A stretch of DNA of 64,000 nucleotides from Salinimonas chungwhensis DSM 16280 (GTDB lineage Bacteria > Pseudomonadota > Gammaproteobacteria > Enterobacterales > Alteromonadaceae), in assembly GCF_000378185.1 (NCBI RefSeq), contig NZ_KB899383.1, positions 62,001 through 126,000 on the forward strand, given 5' to 3'. The notes under the pieces were generated by a model, which worked only from the letters and a program-made list of their open reading frames with translations, ran no database searches and was not told the DNA's origin. Made by a program: the position numbers and the translations under genes. This document shows, in pieces, positions 18,316 to 27,540 of the stretch (positions are counted from its first letter, which is position 1; every line of letters starts with the position of its first letter).

Positions 18316-18855
18316 ATGGCAAATATTCAACAGGCAACGCTCGGTGGCGGCTGCTTCTGGTGTATCGAGTCTGCCTATAACAATGTAGAAGGTGTAGAAC
18401 GCGCGCTCTCAGGCTATGCAGGCGGTCATACTGACGAGCCTACCTACAAAGCGGTATGCTCTGGTACAACCGGACATGCTGAAGTGGTGCGGGTAAATTA
18501 TGATGCTGATGTAATCAGTTACCGGGACATTCTGGAAATATTTTTTGCTCTGCATGATCCCACTCAGCTTGACCGTCAGGGCAATGACGTTGGGCCGCAA
18601 TACCGAAGCGTAATTTTCTATCATGACGATACGCAAAAGGCCGAAGCAGAAGCGATTATCGAAGAAATTAATCGTGATGAAATCTGGCCCAACCCGGTCG
18701 TTACCGAAGTGGTAGAGTTAAACAACTACCACCAGGCCGAAGATTACCATCAGGATTATTTCAAAAATAATCCCCAGAACCAGTATTGCGCCATGGTACT
18801 TGCGCCTAAGCTGGCGAAGTTTAAAAAGACCTTCGCCGACAAGCTACGTAAATAA
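18316..18855 (+). CDS. msrA: Peptide methionine-S-sulfoxide reductase MsrA
   Basis: 179 residues. Reduces the S-epimer of methionine sulfoxide in proteins, repairing oxidative damage in the cytoplasm. The catalytic motif GCFWC has its nucleophilic Cys at 13. YAGGHTDEPTYKAVCSGTTGHAEVVRV and DPTQLDRQGNDVGPQYRS-type blocks (given here by their ends YAGGHT, GHAEVV, DPTQLDRQ) are conserved. A GGAG ribosome site precedes the ATG. Its stop is 2 bases from that of the convergent lipoprotein gene, with no terminator visible between them. Confidence 0.95.
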   Translation: MANIQQATLGGGCFWCIESAYNNVEGVERALSGYAGGHTDEPTYKAVCSGTTGHAEVVRVNYDADVISYRDILEIFFALHDPTQLDRQGNDVGPQYRSVIFYHDDTQKAEAEAIIEEINRDEIWPNPVVTEVVELNNYHQAEDYHQDYFKNNPQNQYCAMVLAPKLAKFKKTFADKLRK

Positions 18856-18857
18856 CG

Positions 18858-20012
18858 TCAGCTGGCTGCTGGCTTATCAAAGCCAAGCGCTTTCAGTGGA
18901 ACTGAAAATAACAGTGGTGCCATCGCTTCATAGCGTGTTTGATTGCTTTGGCACTGCAAGTTTTTCATATAATTCACTTTCCAGGGATCGTTAATCAGCC
19001 ATAATTTATCCTGCATGATGGTGATCCCTTCAATTGATGCATTATCCATGACCTCATGGGCGTCACACTGGTCGCTGAGCGTTGGCGCTGTAAACTGCAT
19101 GGAAATTTTTCGCGGCATCTTTTCGCCCATGGGATCAAGCACCCACAGAACATCGTCATTGCGTGCCATCGCAAGCAAATAACCGCGCTCATCCACAGGA
19201 TTATGATAGTACTCTAGCCCATTGAATGGATGGTTCCCCTGTTGCCATTGGGGCATCTGTATCGCTGGCTCATCGACACTGATAAAGTCGGTGGTGTCCC
19301 AAAAATCGTCATCCATGGTGACACTAAAAATACGTGGCTGCCCCTCGCTATCCTTCTCCAGCGCCAGATAGAGTGTGCCATTGGGGGCCAGAGCCATACC
19401 TTCAATGCCATCGTTAGGAAAATCCCCCACTTTCATCTGCCTGGAAAATTGCAATGGGCGCACCCGGGACATATACAGGTCGCCTTCACTGGTACGCTCA
19501 ATCCTGACCAGTAACGTTGGATAATCGGTTGAGCCAGTATCCTTGTAACGCTTTTGACACCGGGGTGACAGAGCACCAGTGCGGGTGGCATCTTCGGTTA
19601 CTGTATAAAAATAATCCGGCTGTTCGGGATCAGCGACTAATGCCTCAAGATCAGGCGCATCGGCCAGATAATCAGAAAAACAGCTGCGACGGACGCGACT
19701 TCCGATACGCATTTTTTCTGTTTTGGGTAACAGTGTGGCGTCGGCCGAATTGATTATATGTAACCTACGCTGTTGGTCACTGTCCGCGCTGGCGTCTGAA
19801 ATTGAAACCAGCCTGCCCTGAGACACAGACAATCCTGAGGTTTGTGGATTACGCATGATCTGCCCATCGGCTTCGGTTATCCAGCGGCCTTGCACAGAGA
19901 GTGTTGACGGCGTTTCCGGGGAACTCGCCGACGCCGTTTTCGCCTGTTCAGGCTCTGAGCAGCCTGTCATCAGCACAAGGCCGAGCAAAGATGTAAATAC
20001 CGAATACTTCAT
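18858..20012 (-). CDS. Lipoprotein with esterase-like/phytase-like beta-propeller
   Basis: About 384 residues from ATG 20012, chosen because it gives a proper lipoprotein signal: a hydrophobic helix then the lipobox LMTGC. The frame is open up to 20186, but those residues look non-coding. The body has repeated blade-like motifs, including GIEGMALAPNGTLYLALEKD and ASIEGITIMQDKLWLIND. These are typical of the esterase-like activity of phytase/SdiA-regulated propellers. Likely attached to the outer membrane facing the periplasm. No substrate can be assigned. Confidence 0.65.
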   Translation of the reverse strand: MKYSVFTSLLGLVLMTGCSEPEQAKTASASSPETPSTLSVQGRWITEADGQIMRNPQTSGLSVSQGRLVSISDASADSDQQRRLHIINSADATLLPKTEKMRIGSRVRRSCFSDYLADAPDLEALVADPEQPDYFYTVTEDATRTGALSPRCQKRYKDTGSTDYPTLLVRIERTSEGDLYMSRVRPLQFSRQMKVGDFPNDGIEGMALAPNGTLYLALEKDSEGQPRIFSVTMDDDFWDTTDFISVDEPAIQMPQWQQGNHPFNGLEYYHNPVDERGYLLAMARNDDVLWVLDPMGEKMPRKISMQFTAPTLSDQCDAHEVMDNASIEGITIMQDKLWLINDPWKVNYMKNLQCQSNQTRYEAMAPLLFSVPLKALGFDKPAAS

Positions 20013-20222
20013 AGACATTGCTAATCTTAAATCTGAAATAATATTGATCATCGCCTTTTTCCGGCGTCTGCACAACCCGGACGAAAAAATCTTCTGAAAA
20101 GGCCTGCCAGCATCAGCGATGGTGCTCCTATGATGTAAATTTCGTAACATTATTAATGACATTGCCTGATGACAGAACGATGGCACTGACGGTAAGCTTC
20201 AGCAGTCTGATATTTTGTAAAC

Positions 20223-20238
20223 GAGGAGCCCGGCTATC
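20223..20238 (+). promoter_or_regulatory. Strong ribosome-binding site before a non-canonical ATC codon
   Basis: GAGGAG at 20223-20228 is the only good Shine-Dalgarno sequence near the PhoD-like gene. No ATG, GTG or TTG follows at normal distance; ATC at 20236-20238 does, with 7-base spacing, in the phosphatase frame. The in-frame stop at 20218-20220 excludes starts further upstream. Confidence 0.45.
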
Positions 20239-20277
20239 AGCAATTCATCCCTACCCTGTGTTGTCGCGGGGCCGATT

Positions 20278-22116
20278 TTGCGCCATGTAAGTCAGCAGTC
20301 GGTCACGGTCTGGCTGGTGACTTCTCACAGTAATGCGGCCAGTCTTACTGTCAGTGCGCAACAGACCGTGGCAGGCCAGTGCGAATCTCACCAGATAAGG
20401 GTGGGAGAATGTGCCTATATTCAACAAATCACAATGGTCATGACTGACCCACTCACGCCCGGTAAGTTGTATGAATATGCTATTTCATTTGCCGATAGTG
20501 AGGTCCAGCAACAGTGGCAAAAAGAATTGCCCGCTCTGCTTTATGAAAATCAACATGCTCTGAATTTCAGATTACAAACAACGCTTTCCAATGTGCTTCA
20601 CGGCTCCTGTCGAAAACCGCATCATCCGGTTGATGATGCGTTGTTACGCGTCGATTCGCTGATTGCTGAAGAAAATGAACAGACCCCGCGCCCCGATATG
20701 CTGCTGATGACCGGCGATCAGGTTTATTGTGATGATGTGGCCGGCCCGATGCTTCAGGCTGTTGAACAGGTAGTAGAACGACTGGGGTTGTTTCACGAAG
20801 ATGTAGACGGTGCGGTTATCGAAAATACCGCACAGCTGAATGCGCATCCGTCCAATTACTACGAGCGGGAAAAGTTGCTGCCGCAAATTGAGCTGAATAC
20901 AGCCTTATCTAAATTATTTTTCGGGGCCAAGAAAAAGCCGGTATTTACCTCCACCAATGCGCACAACCATCTAATTTCACTCTCTGAAGTCATCGCCATG
21001 TATTTACTGGTATGGTCCGATGTACTGTGGAAAGATATTACGCTGGATAAGACCAGAGTTGCTGAAAAGTATCAAAGTCAATTTGCTGACGAACAGTCTG
21101 CAATTGAAGCGTTTGCGCAAGGGCTAAAACGTGTCAGAAGAGCCTTAGCGCACATTCCTGTCTACATGATTTTTGATGATCACGATGTCACTGACGACTG
21201 GAATCTGACACGCGGCTGGGAAGAGCAGGTTTATGGAAACCCGCTGTCTCGCAGAATGGTAGGTAATGCATTAATTGGCTATTGGCTTTGTCAGGGCTGG
21301 GGGAATCAGCCAAATAAGTTTGACGCTATCCTTACTGCAGCCAAACAGCAGTTTACCGACCAGGGGCTGCAAAATCATGATGACTTCATTGATACATTGC
21401 TGGATTTTGAACACTGGCATTACACCCTGAACACGTCACCACCACTATGTGTACTGGATACACGAACCCGTCGCTGGCGCTCGGAGTCAAGCCTGAATAA
21501 ACCTTCCGGTCTGATGGACTGGGAAGCGTTATGCGAGTTTCAGCAGGAAATAATCGGTAAAAAGTCTGTGATCGTGGTCTCTGCTGCCCCCATTTATGGG
21601 GTGAAATTCATCGAAGCGGTACAAAAAATCTTTACCTTCTTCGGTAAGGCATTGACTGTGGATGCAGAAAACTGGATGGCGCATAAGGGTACAGCCAATG
21701 TGATACTGAATATTTTCCGCCATTACAAAACGCCACCGTCATTTATTATCCTGTCCGGCGATGTACACTACTCGTTTGTTTACGACGTGCGCCTGCGCTT
21801 TAGCCGAAATAGCCCGCATATTACTCAGTTTACTTGCAGTGGACTAAAAAATACCTTCCCTGACAAACTGCTGCAAAAGCTGGAAACGCTCAACAGCTGG
21901 CTGTACGGCAGACGTTCCCCACTGAACTTCTTTACCCGGCGCCGGCAAATGTCAATCCGTCCACGGGCGCTGGAGGAAAAAGGCGCAGATACATTGCTAA
22001 ATCACAGTGCAGTGGGCCAGCTCATTTTACAAAGCGACGAAGAACCCGTAATTTGCAGGGCTTTGTGTGGCGACCAGGACACGGTAGAATTTCCGCCTGG
22101 CCACGACAGCGATTAA
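20278..22116 (+). CDS. PhoD-like alkaline phosphatase/phosphodiesterase-type metallohydrolase
   Basis: 612 residues from TTG 20278; the true N-terminus probably lies 14 codons upstream, since the frame from 20236 reads ISNSSLPCVVAGPILRHVSQ, a natural PhoD-like beginning. An N-terminal beta domain precedes the metallophosphatase domain. Metal-binding motifs are GDQVYCDD (about 145), DDHDVTDDWN (about 299) and SGDVHYSF (about 493). No export signal is visible, so the protein is probably cytoplasmic, unlike Tat-exported PhoD. It is followed 20 bases later by fldB. Confidence 0.8.
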   Translation: MRHVSQQSVTVWLVTSHSNAASLTVSAQQTVAGQCESHQIRVGECAYIQQITMVMTDPLTPGKLYEYAISFADSEVQQQWQKELPALLYENQHALNFRLQTTLSNVLHGSCRKPHHPVDDALLRVDSLIAEENEQTPRPDMLLMTGDQVYCDDVAGPMLQAVEQVVERLGLFHEDVDGAVIENTAQLNAHPSNYYEREKLLPQIELNTALSKLFFGAKKKPVFTSTNAHNHLISLSEVIAMYLLVWSDVLWKDITLDKTRVAEKYQSQFADEQSAIEAFAQGLKRVRRALAHIPVYMIFDDHDVTDDWNLTRGWEEQVYGNPLSRRMVGNALIGYWLCQGWGNQPNKFDAILTAAKQQFTDQGLQNHDDFIDTLLDFEHWHYTLNTSPPLCVLDTRTRRWRSESSLNKPSGLMDWEALCEFQQEIIGKKSVIVVSAAPIYGVKFIEAVQKIFTFFGKALTVDAENWMAHKGTANVILNIFRHYKTPPSFIILSGDVHYSFVYDVRLRFSRNSPHITQFTCSGLKNTFPDKLLQKLETLNSWLYGRRSPLNFFTRRRQMSIRPRALEEKGADTLLNHSAVGQLILQSDEEPVICRALCGDQDTVEFPPGHDSD

Positions 22117-22136
22117 CAATTAAAGAGAGAAAGATA

Positions 22137-22676
22137 ATGAGCGAACCTGCCCTTTCTATCGGTTTATTTTATGGCTCTACCACCTGCTATACAGAGATGG
22201 CCGCGGAAAAAATTCAGGCGCAACTCAATAGCCTGTTTGATGAACAAGTAGTCAGTATTCACAATATTCAGGAGGTGAATCTCAACAAGTGTGAGCAATA
22301 CGATATTCTCATATTTGGCATCTCTACCTGGGATTTTGGTGAACTGCAAGAAGACTGGGAATCTCATTGGGAAGAAGTTTATCAGCTCGCGCTGGGTGAT
22401 AAGATTGTGGCGCTTTACGGTCTGGGTGACCAAATTGGGTACACTGACTGGTTCCAGGATGCGTTGGGCATGCTACACGATGCCATCCTGCCAAGTGGCT
22501 GCACTATTATAGGCTACTGGCCAAATACCGGTTATGAATTCGCCCAGTCCAAAGCCCTTACTGAGGATAAAAGCAGTTTTGTGGGTTTGAGCCTGGATGA
22601 CGAAAATCAGTACGATTTAACTGACGAACGCATTGAAACCTGGTGCCATCAGTTACTTGAGGAACTGGGACAGTAG
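22137..22676 (+). CDS. fldB: Flavodoxin 2 (FldB type)
   Basis: 179 residues from ATG 22137, which has a purine-rich ribosome site (AAAGAGAGAAAG); a longer frame to 22053 would overlap the phosphatase gene. The FMN phosphate loop GSTTCYTEMAAEKI, STWDFGELQEDWE and YGLGDQIGYTDWF match the flavodoxin family; the T-T-C-Y loop is the FldB form. It carries low-potential electrons in the cytoplasm, often under iron limitation or oxidative stress. Its TAG stop overlaps the GTG of the next gene (TAGTG), so the two are coupled. Confidence 0.9.
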   Translation: MSEPALSIGLFYGSTTCYTEMAAEKIQAQLNSLFDEQVVSIHNIQEVNLNKCEQYDILIFGISTWDFGELQEDWESHWEEVYQLALGDKIVALYGLGDQIGYTDWFQDALGMLHDAILPSGCTIIGYWPNTGYEFAQSKALTEDKSSFVGLSLDDENQYDLTDERIETWCHQLLEELGQ

Positions 22677-23464
22677 TGAGCGTTTCAGGTCGCCTGCATC
22701 GCGAATATTTTCGCAATGGCCCTTCCCACCGGGATGGAGCGGATGTCAGTTTTCAGGATATTCGAAAACTGTTCAACTTTGCCAGTATCACCGTTGGACG
22801 CTGGGTAACGCCTCAGGAACAGCAACTTGCGGCCAATTTATTTTTTGATGCTCTGTATGATTTAGCCGATATTTTGCAAGTCTCCGAACCGGTGATATCA
22901 CTTAATGGCTCACTTGCACTGGCATTTGGTAGCGGCGGGCAAAAACACAGCAGCGCCCATTATAATAGCCAGAAGCGCCAGTTGGCTCTGGCCAAAAATG
23001 CCGGCGGTGGTGCATTGGCACATGAGTGGTTTCACGCCTTTGACCATTATATTGCCGGCAAGGTCTTTGCGGGCCTCGACCACGGCCATTTCGCTTCTCA
23101 ATCCTGGTTAGACGATGTACAAGTGGTTGACCATCCGCTTAATCATTTACTCTGCGGCTGCTTCAAATTATTATTTTTAAACGATCAGGGATCCCCCAGC
23201 GATTATGTAAAGCGATCTATGGAAGCTGACCGCGCGTTAAAAATATATTATTATGCTATGCCTCAGGAGATGGCGGCCCGGGCGTTTGAAGCGTGCATTC
23301 AGGACCAGTCGGTTAAGAATGCGTTTTTGGTTCAGGGCACAAAAATGTCAACAGAGGCTAGACTTGGCATTTATCCTCATGGTAATTTGCGATCTCAGGT
23401 AAACCAGCAATTGATGAGTTACTTTTATCAGTTGGGTAAAGCGATAGCCCGAAAACCTTCATAG
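22676..23464 (+). CDS. HExxH-type metallopeptidase-like protein (CLCA_X family)
   Basis: 262 residues from a GTG sharing its first base with the fldB stop. The centre carries ALAHEWFHAFDHY, an HExxH zinc signature (His116, Glu117, His120) with another His four residues on. A SSAHYNSQKRQLAL block precedes it. It resembles the group named CLCA_X in gammaproteobacterial genomes, which has no tested function. No signal peptide or membrane helix is visible, so it is probably cytoplasmic. The coupling to flavodoxin is a clue to role but not an assignment. Confidence 0.65.
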   Translation: MSVSGRLHREYFRNGPSHRDGADVSFQDIRKLFNFASITVGRWVTPQEQQLAANLFFDALYDLADILQVSEPVISLNGSLALAFGSGGQKHSSAHYNSQKRQLALAKNAGGGALAHEWFHAFDHYIAGKVFAGLDHGHFASQSWLDDVQVVDHPLNHLLCGCFKLLFLNDQGSPSDYVKRSMEADRALKIYYYAMPQEMAARAFEACIQDQSVKNAFLVQGTKMSTEARLGIYPHGNLRSQVNQQLMSYFYQLGKAIARKPS

Positions 23465-23530
23465 AGTGTTTACAAACGGGTGTTAGCCAGCAACAAGTGT
23501 TAATCAGACACACAAGTTTTCACAAAAAGG

Positions 23531-23559
23531 TTAAAATTTTTGTGAGCAGGCAGTATACT
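23531..23559 (+). promoter_or_regulatory. Candidate sigma-70 promoter for exbD
   Basis: TTAAAA (23531-23536) and TATACT (23554-23559), spaced by 17 bases, lie 36 bases before the exbD start. Motif match only, but well placed for a monocistronic unit. Confidence 0.45.
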
Positions 23560-23594
23560 AGTGTGTTCAAACTTTAGAGAAGAAAGAAGACAAG

Positions 23595-24002
23595 ATGAAA
23601 AGAAAAAAGCATACATCTACTGAGGACGAGGCTCAGGTTGACATGACCCCCATGTTGGACATTGTGTTCATCATGTTGATCTTCTTCATTGTTACCACGT
23701 CTTTTGTTAAAGAGAAGAGCCTGGACGTTAGCCGTCCGGAAGACAACCAGTCGAATAACAACGAGCCCTCAAAATCGCTTTCTATTCGAATAGACGAAAC
23801 CGGTCAGATTTTTATGGGTGGCCGAGAAGTAGATATTCGCCGAGTGGTTGCTAATGCGCAAACATTCCTGGCTGAAAATAATACTGACACTGCTGCTATT
23901 CAGGCTGCAGAAGACACCGAGGAAGGTGTGGTTGTTGAAGTGATGAACCAGGTGAAAATCGCGGGTATAGACAAAATTTCTGTACTGGTGAAAAAAGGCT
24001 GA
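23595..24002 (+). CDS. exbD: Orphan ExbD/TolR-family biopolymer transport protein
   Basis: 135 residues. A short charged cytoplasmic N-terminus leads into one transmembrane helix with DMTPMLDIVFIMLIFFIV; Asp22 is the proton-carrying residue of ExbD/TolR. The periplasmic domain (SLSIRIDETGQIFMGGREVD) is the standard fold. ExbD works in a channel with ExbB and TonB to energise outer-membrane receptors. No exbB or tonB is adjacent. It has its own candidate promoter and a strong terminator, so it is a single-gene unit that must use a partner encoded elsewhere. Confidence 0.9.
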   Translation: MKRKKHTSTEDEAQVDMTPMLDIVFIMLIFFIVTTSFVKEKSLDVSRPEDNQSNNNEPSKSLSIRIDETGQIFMGGREVDIRRVVANAQTFLAENNTDTAAIQAAEDTEEGVVVEVMNQVKIAGIDKISVLVKKG

Positions 24003-24022
24003 TCTTAGCTTTTATAACCTGC

Positions 24023-24053
24023 AAAAAGCGCAGCCAAGGCTGCGCTTTTTTTG
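24023..24053 (+). terminator. Rho-independent terminator of exbD
   Basis: A 13-bp stem (24023-24035 with 24038-24050), core AGCGCAGCC/GGCTGCGCT, two-base loop, continuing into a T-run. Confidence 0.9.
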
Positions 24054-24159
24054 TTTATACTGATTAAAAAATCTGGCCTTTCATCTACTTAACTATTAAA
24101 ATCTCAAAAGCTTAAAATTTGTACGCCGGCTGATTTTATCTCAGCGGCAGGGAGTTGTT

Positions 24160-25170
24160 ATGAACGCTTTTAAACAAGGGATCGTTTCTGCGGCGCTTGC
24201 CTTGGCCTCCTTTACTGCATCAGCCAGTCCGTTTTATTTAGGTGAAGCCGCTGACTTCAATGCCTATATTCTTGAAGATATGCAAGGATATTCATCAGAT
24301 GTAGAAGGCCGTCTCGCTGTAGGTGGTAACCTTACTCTTAAAGATTACGGACTTGGCCTACAACTTTCTGATAACAGCTCAAAACCGGTTCTGGTTGGTG
24401 GTGGCGATGTTACAATGCGGAACGCCCGGATATACAACGGCGCCGCCACTGCTGCTGGCAATATTGATATTGATGAGTCCGTAGGTCTTTATAACGAACC
24501 GGGCACGCCCGGCACTCAGCAATTTTACCAGTCTAACGCTTTCGATTTTGCCGCAGCAAGTGCTGAGGTTGTGTATAAATCGTCGTTGTGGGGAGCTTAC
24601 AACACCACCGCTGATGTGATGGTAGGCGCTAATGGCGACGATGTTTACGGTCTTAGTTTCAGTGGCACTAATGATATTAATATTTTTTCCATCGACGCCC
24701 GGACGCTTTCAGATCCAAACAAACGTATTATGATTGATGTGCCTGAAACCAGTTACACCATTATTAATGTTACCGGCGAAATGGTAGAGCTCTTTAATAC
24801 CGGCTTCCACTTGAGCAATGGCAATAAATTTCCGGATAATGATTCCAATGGTCCGGCGAGTGAGCGTCATAGCGGCCTGTACAATGAGAGTGTCTTATTT
24901 AACTTTGTCGATGCAACATCTCTGGTTATGCATGGTATTGGATTTAAAGGCAGTATTCTTGCTCCCCTGGCGGACATGACATTTTATAATGGTCATATAG
25001 ACGGCAATCTTATTGTGAAAAGTCTGCGGTCGGATGCTAATCAACAAACCGGACAAATTAACAACTACAGCTTTTTGGGTTTTAGTGAAATAAATGAGCC
25101 TGCTACGGCAGTAATATTGATGGCTGGCGGAGTCTTATTGTTGCGGCGCAAGAAAAAGACAGCAATTTAA
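24160..25170 (+). CDS. Choice-of-anchor A family surface protein with PEP-CTERM-like tail
   Basis: 336 residues. An N-terminal signal peptide (to about ASAS) is followed by a beta-rich domain with FNAYILEDMQGYSSDVEGRLAVGGN and FKGSILAPLADMTF. These are hallmarks of the choice-of-anchor A domain. The C-terminus is a sorting signal: NEPATAV, a hydrophobic helix, then RRKKK, close to the PEP-CTERM pattern that exosortase/archaeosortase systems process. No exosortase gene is in the window. It lies 12 bases from the convergent end of bcsC, so it could be part of a cellulose-containing matrix; this is inference. Confidence 0.75.
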   Translation: MNAFKQGIVSAALALASFTASASPFYLGEAADFNAYILEDMQGYSSDVEGRLAVGGNLTLKDYGLGLQLSDNSSKPVLVGGGDVTMRNARIYNGAATAAGNIDIDESVGLYNEPGTPGTQQFYQSNAFDFAAASAEVVYKSSLWGAYNTTADVMVGANGDDVYGLSFSGTNDINIFSIDARTLSDPNKRIMIDVPETSYTIINVTGEMVELFNTGFHLSNGNKFPDNDSNGPASERHSGLYNESVLFNFVDATSLVMHGIGFKGSILAPLADMTFYNGHIDGNLIVKSLRSDANQQTGQINNYSFLGFSEINEPATAVILMAGGVLLLRRKKKTAI

Positions 25171-25182
25171 AAGCCAGAATAT

Positions 25183-27540
25183 TTAGAAAACAAATCCGGA
25201 TTCTGCCGGGTCGTTAAGTAGCAGCGTGTCGCTGGTTACCCCCTGGACGCCTCCGGCATGCCAGCGGATCTCTACGCCGGCCCGGGTAGACTGATAGGCC
25301 ACTGCATGAGCTCGTTGCAGATAACCTGCCACCAGCCAGTGAGGCGTAATCTGATACTGCCCTTGCGCAGTCAACTGCCCTGCCATTCCCTGGCTTGTGT
25401 TTTTTTCGATTACCCGCTCCGGCATTTTGGCTCTGGTCTGGCGCAACGGGAAACGTGATGCCTGCGCTTCGGTTATCCAATTGTAGCCAGCATTAAGTGA
25501 AAGTTTGGCCTGCCACTGTTGGCCTTCTGTCGTGAGTAATTCTGTGAACAATCCCACGGACCATAGATTCCGGGGACTGAAATATCCTCCGTGTCCCCGT
25601 GTAAACCCTGAGCGGTTTTGGTCAAAGCCAGTCCAGCTTACATAGGGGCCCAACCTGAAATAATCGAGCTTCCCCGGAGCCAGAGCCGCTAAGTTCCTGC
25701 TTATGTCTAAGCGCAGACCATTATGTGTATTGGGGCGTGAGTACTTTCCCTCATACTCATCCCAGACAGCGCTTACCGACACCGCGTAATCAGGCTGTAC
25801 CTGTTGCGAATAGAGCCATTTGGCCCCGGTTTTGTGGACGCCGCCAAATCCATTATCAGATGACTCTGTATAGGTTGACCCCATACTTAACAAACTATCC
25901 TCCACACGCAGGCGATAAAGGTTAACTGCGGTGACTGCTTCTGCTAAAAACCAGGTTGCCGATAATTGCCCTGTGACTCTGGCGGGGACAGGTTGTGAGA
26001 ACAAAGCGTAATTGAGTTCCCCATAAACAGTTAAGTTCGGCATCTCATGCTGAACACTGGCGTGTAACCCGGTGTCTTCGAAACCAGAGATACCATTAAA
26101 AAGGGGCCCAGAGGGGCCATCTCCAAACCAGCTACCCGCCTCAGGCGCACCGCTGTATAACTGCTCATAGTCAAGCCGCACATCCCATCGCCACTGATTG
26201 AGTGTATCGCCAAAACCAATATTCCCCTGCAGAACACCGAAGTTACCAAGCCCCGGCCGCCCGGAGCGCTGGCGTGCGCGAAGACCAGAATACACCGTAC
26301 CCCCATGATGAGCTGGTGTGGTAACAGGCCCAGCATCGTATTGACCGGCCAGAATAAACTGTTTTCGCGCCCAGGCTTCATTGCTACGCTGTTTTTTTAC
26401 CAGATGCTCAATCAGCGAAAAGCGATTAGCTAATGCTGGCACCTGTGCAGGCGCTGTCACATTGAGCAACGCCTGGGCAAAATCGTGGTTGTCAGGTTCA
26501 TCTTCTAATAGATGTGTAAATGCATGGCGAGCTTGTTCAGCATCACCGGCCTCATAGGCCGCCCAGCCCACAAGAGCTTGCTCTGAGGCAGTCAGCGCTC
26601 TGATCTGTGCTAACTGTTCAGCAGGAGCCAGGCTAGGTTTGTAAGCACCGCGTTCGAAAAGCGTTGCCTGCTGACTGGCCCAGTAGTTTGCACATGTGGT
26701 AAGTAAGGTGGAATTACTGGTATGTTGGCAAGCCAGCTTCGCAGCCTGTAGCGACTGGCCTGAGCGCTCCAGACTGAACACCTGACCTTCTATGTAGCCA
26801 GACAATTGAAACAGCGTTAGTGCTTGTGGATAGTTGCCATGGTTAAACAGTTGCCACGCCTGACGGTTGATTTTTTTGTTGATGGCCAGAGCTGGATAAC
26901 GGTGCCTAAGCGCTTTTATTTTTTCAACATCAAATTGAGACAAAGCCTGACTAACCAGCCCCATTACCGCCAGTGTAATGCCTTCACGAGACTTGACACC
27001 AGCTGTGAGGTGCAATGCCGCCTCGAATTGGGAAAGGGCTAAGTTAAACTGCTCACGGGCCAGGTATGTCCACCCCAAAAGATCATGCGCCTCAGCGTCG
27101 TCGGATACACTAGCCTCCTCATTAATCTGGCGAAGCATGACGTCATCTACATTTATTCGTTCTTGCGCAGGCATAGCTGCCAGTTGCTCAAACATCGTTC
27201 TTTTTGTCTGCATGCTCGCCTGCCCAGTCCCGGCCTCTGACCGTTGCTTTTCCGGCGGACTTTTAAGAATTGCCAGCGCAGTTGTAATGTCCTGAGAGGG
27301 TTGCCAGCCAGGATGCATATCAACCAGGCGTTCAAACTCCCGGACTGCAAGACGTTGCTGTTGCTGTCGAATGTGATACCACAGTCCGGTGGTGTCCGGC
27401 TCCTGGGCAACATTTTTTGCTGAGACTGGTGTGCTTTGATCTGTTATTACATTATCTTGCTGATAATCGGTTATAACTTGCGCAGTGCAAGGCTGTACGG
27501 CCAGCCATAGCGAAACCGCCACCAGGCAGGGGCGACTCAT
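25183..27540 (-). CDS. bcsC: Cellulose synthase outer-membrane export protein BcsC (short form)
   Basis: 785 residues with a signal peptide (to about PCTA). The N-terminal 400 residues are TPR-like helical repeats (LLGWTYLAREQFNLALSQFEAAL and similar). The C-terminal half is the BcsC beta-barrel domain: YSGLRARQRSGRPGLGNFG, LYSGAPEAGSWFG and a final phenylalanine. It would let the glucan chain through peptidoglycan and outer membrane. It is about 370 residues shorter than E. coli BcsC, the loss being in TPR repeats. Its ATG overlaps the end of bcsZ by 4 bases; it is the last gene of the operon. Confidence 0.88.
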   Translation of the reverse strand: MSRPCLVAVSLWLAVQPCTAQVITDYQQDNVITDQSTPVSAKNVAQEPDTTGLWYHIRQQQQRLAVREFERLVDMHPGWQPSQDITTALAILKSPPEKQRSEAGTGQASMQTKRTMFEQLAAMPAQERINVDDVMLRQINEEASVSDDAEAHDLLGWTYLAREQFNLALSQFEAALHLTAGVKSREGITLAVMGLVSQALSQFDVEKIKALRHRYPALAINKKINRQAWQLFNHGNYPQALTLFQLSGYIEGQVFSLERSGQSLQAAKLACQHTSNSTLLTTCANYWASQQATLFERGAYKPSLAPAEQLAQIRALTASEQALVGWAAYEAGDAEQARHAFTHLLEDEPDNHDFAQALLNVTAPAQVPALANRFSLIEHLVKKQRSNEAWARKQFILAGQYDAGPVTTPAHHGGTVYSGLRARQRSGRPGLGNFGVLQGNIGFGDTLNQWRWDVRLDYEQLYSGAPEAGSWFGDGPSGPLFNGISGFEDTGLHASVQHEMPNLTVYGELNYALFSQPVPARVTGQLSATWFLAEAVTAVNLYRLRVEDSLLSMGSTYTESSDNGFGGVHKTGAKWLYSQQVQPDYAVSVSAVWDEYEGKYSRPNTHNGLRLDISRNLAALAPGKLDYFRLGPYVSWTGFDQNRSGFTRGHGGYFSPRNLWSVGLFTELLTTEGQQWQAKLSLNAGYNWITEAQASRFPLRQTRAKMPERVIEKNTSQGMAGQLTAQGQYQITPHWLVAGYLQRAHAVAYQSTRAGVEIRWHAGGVQGVTSDTLLLNDPAESGFVF

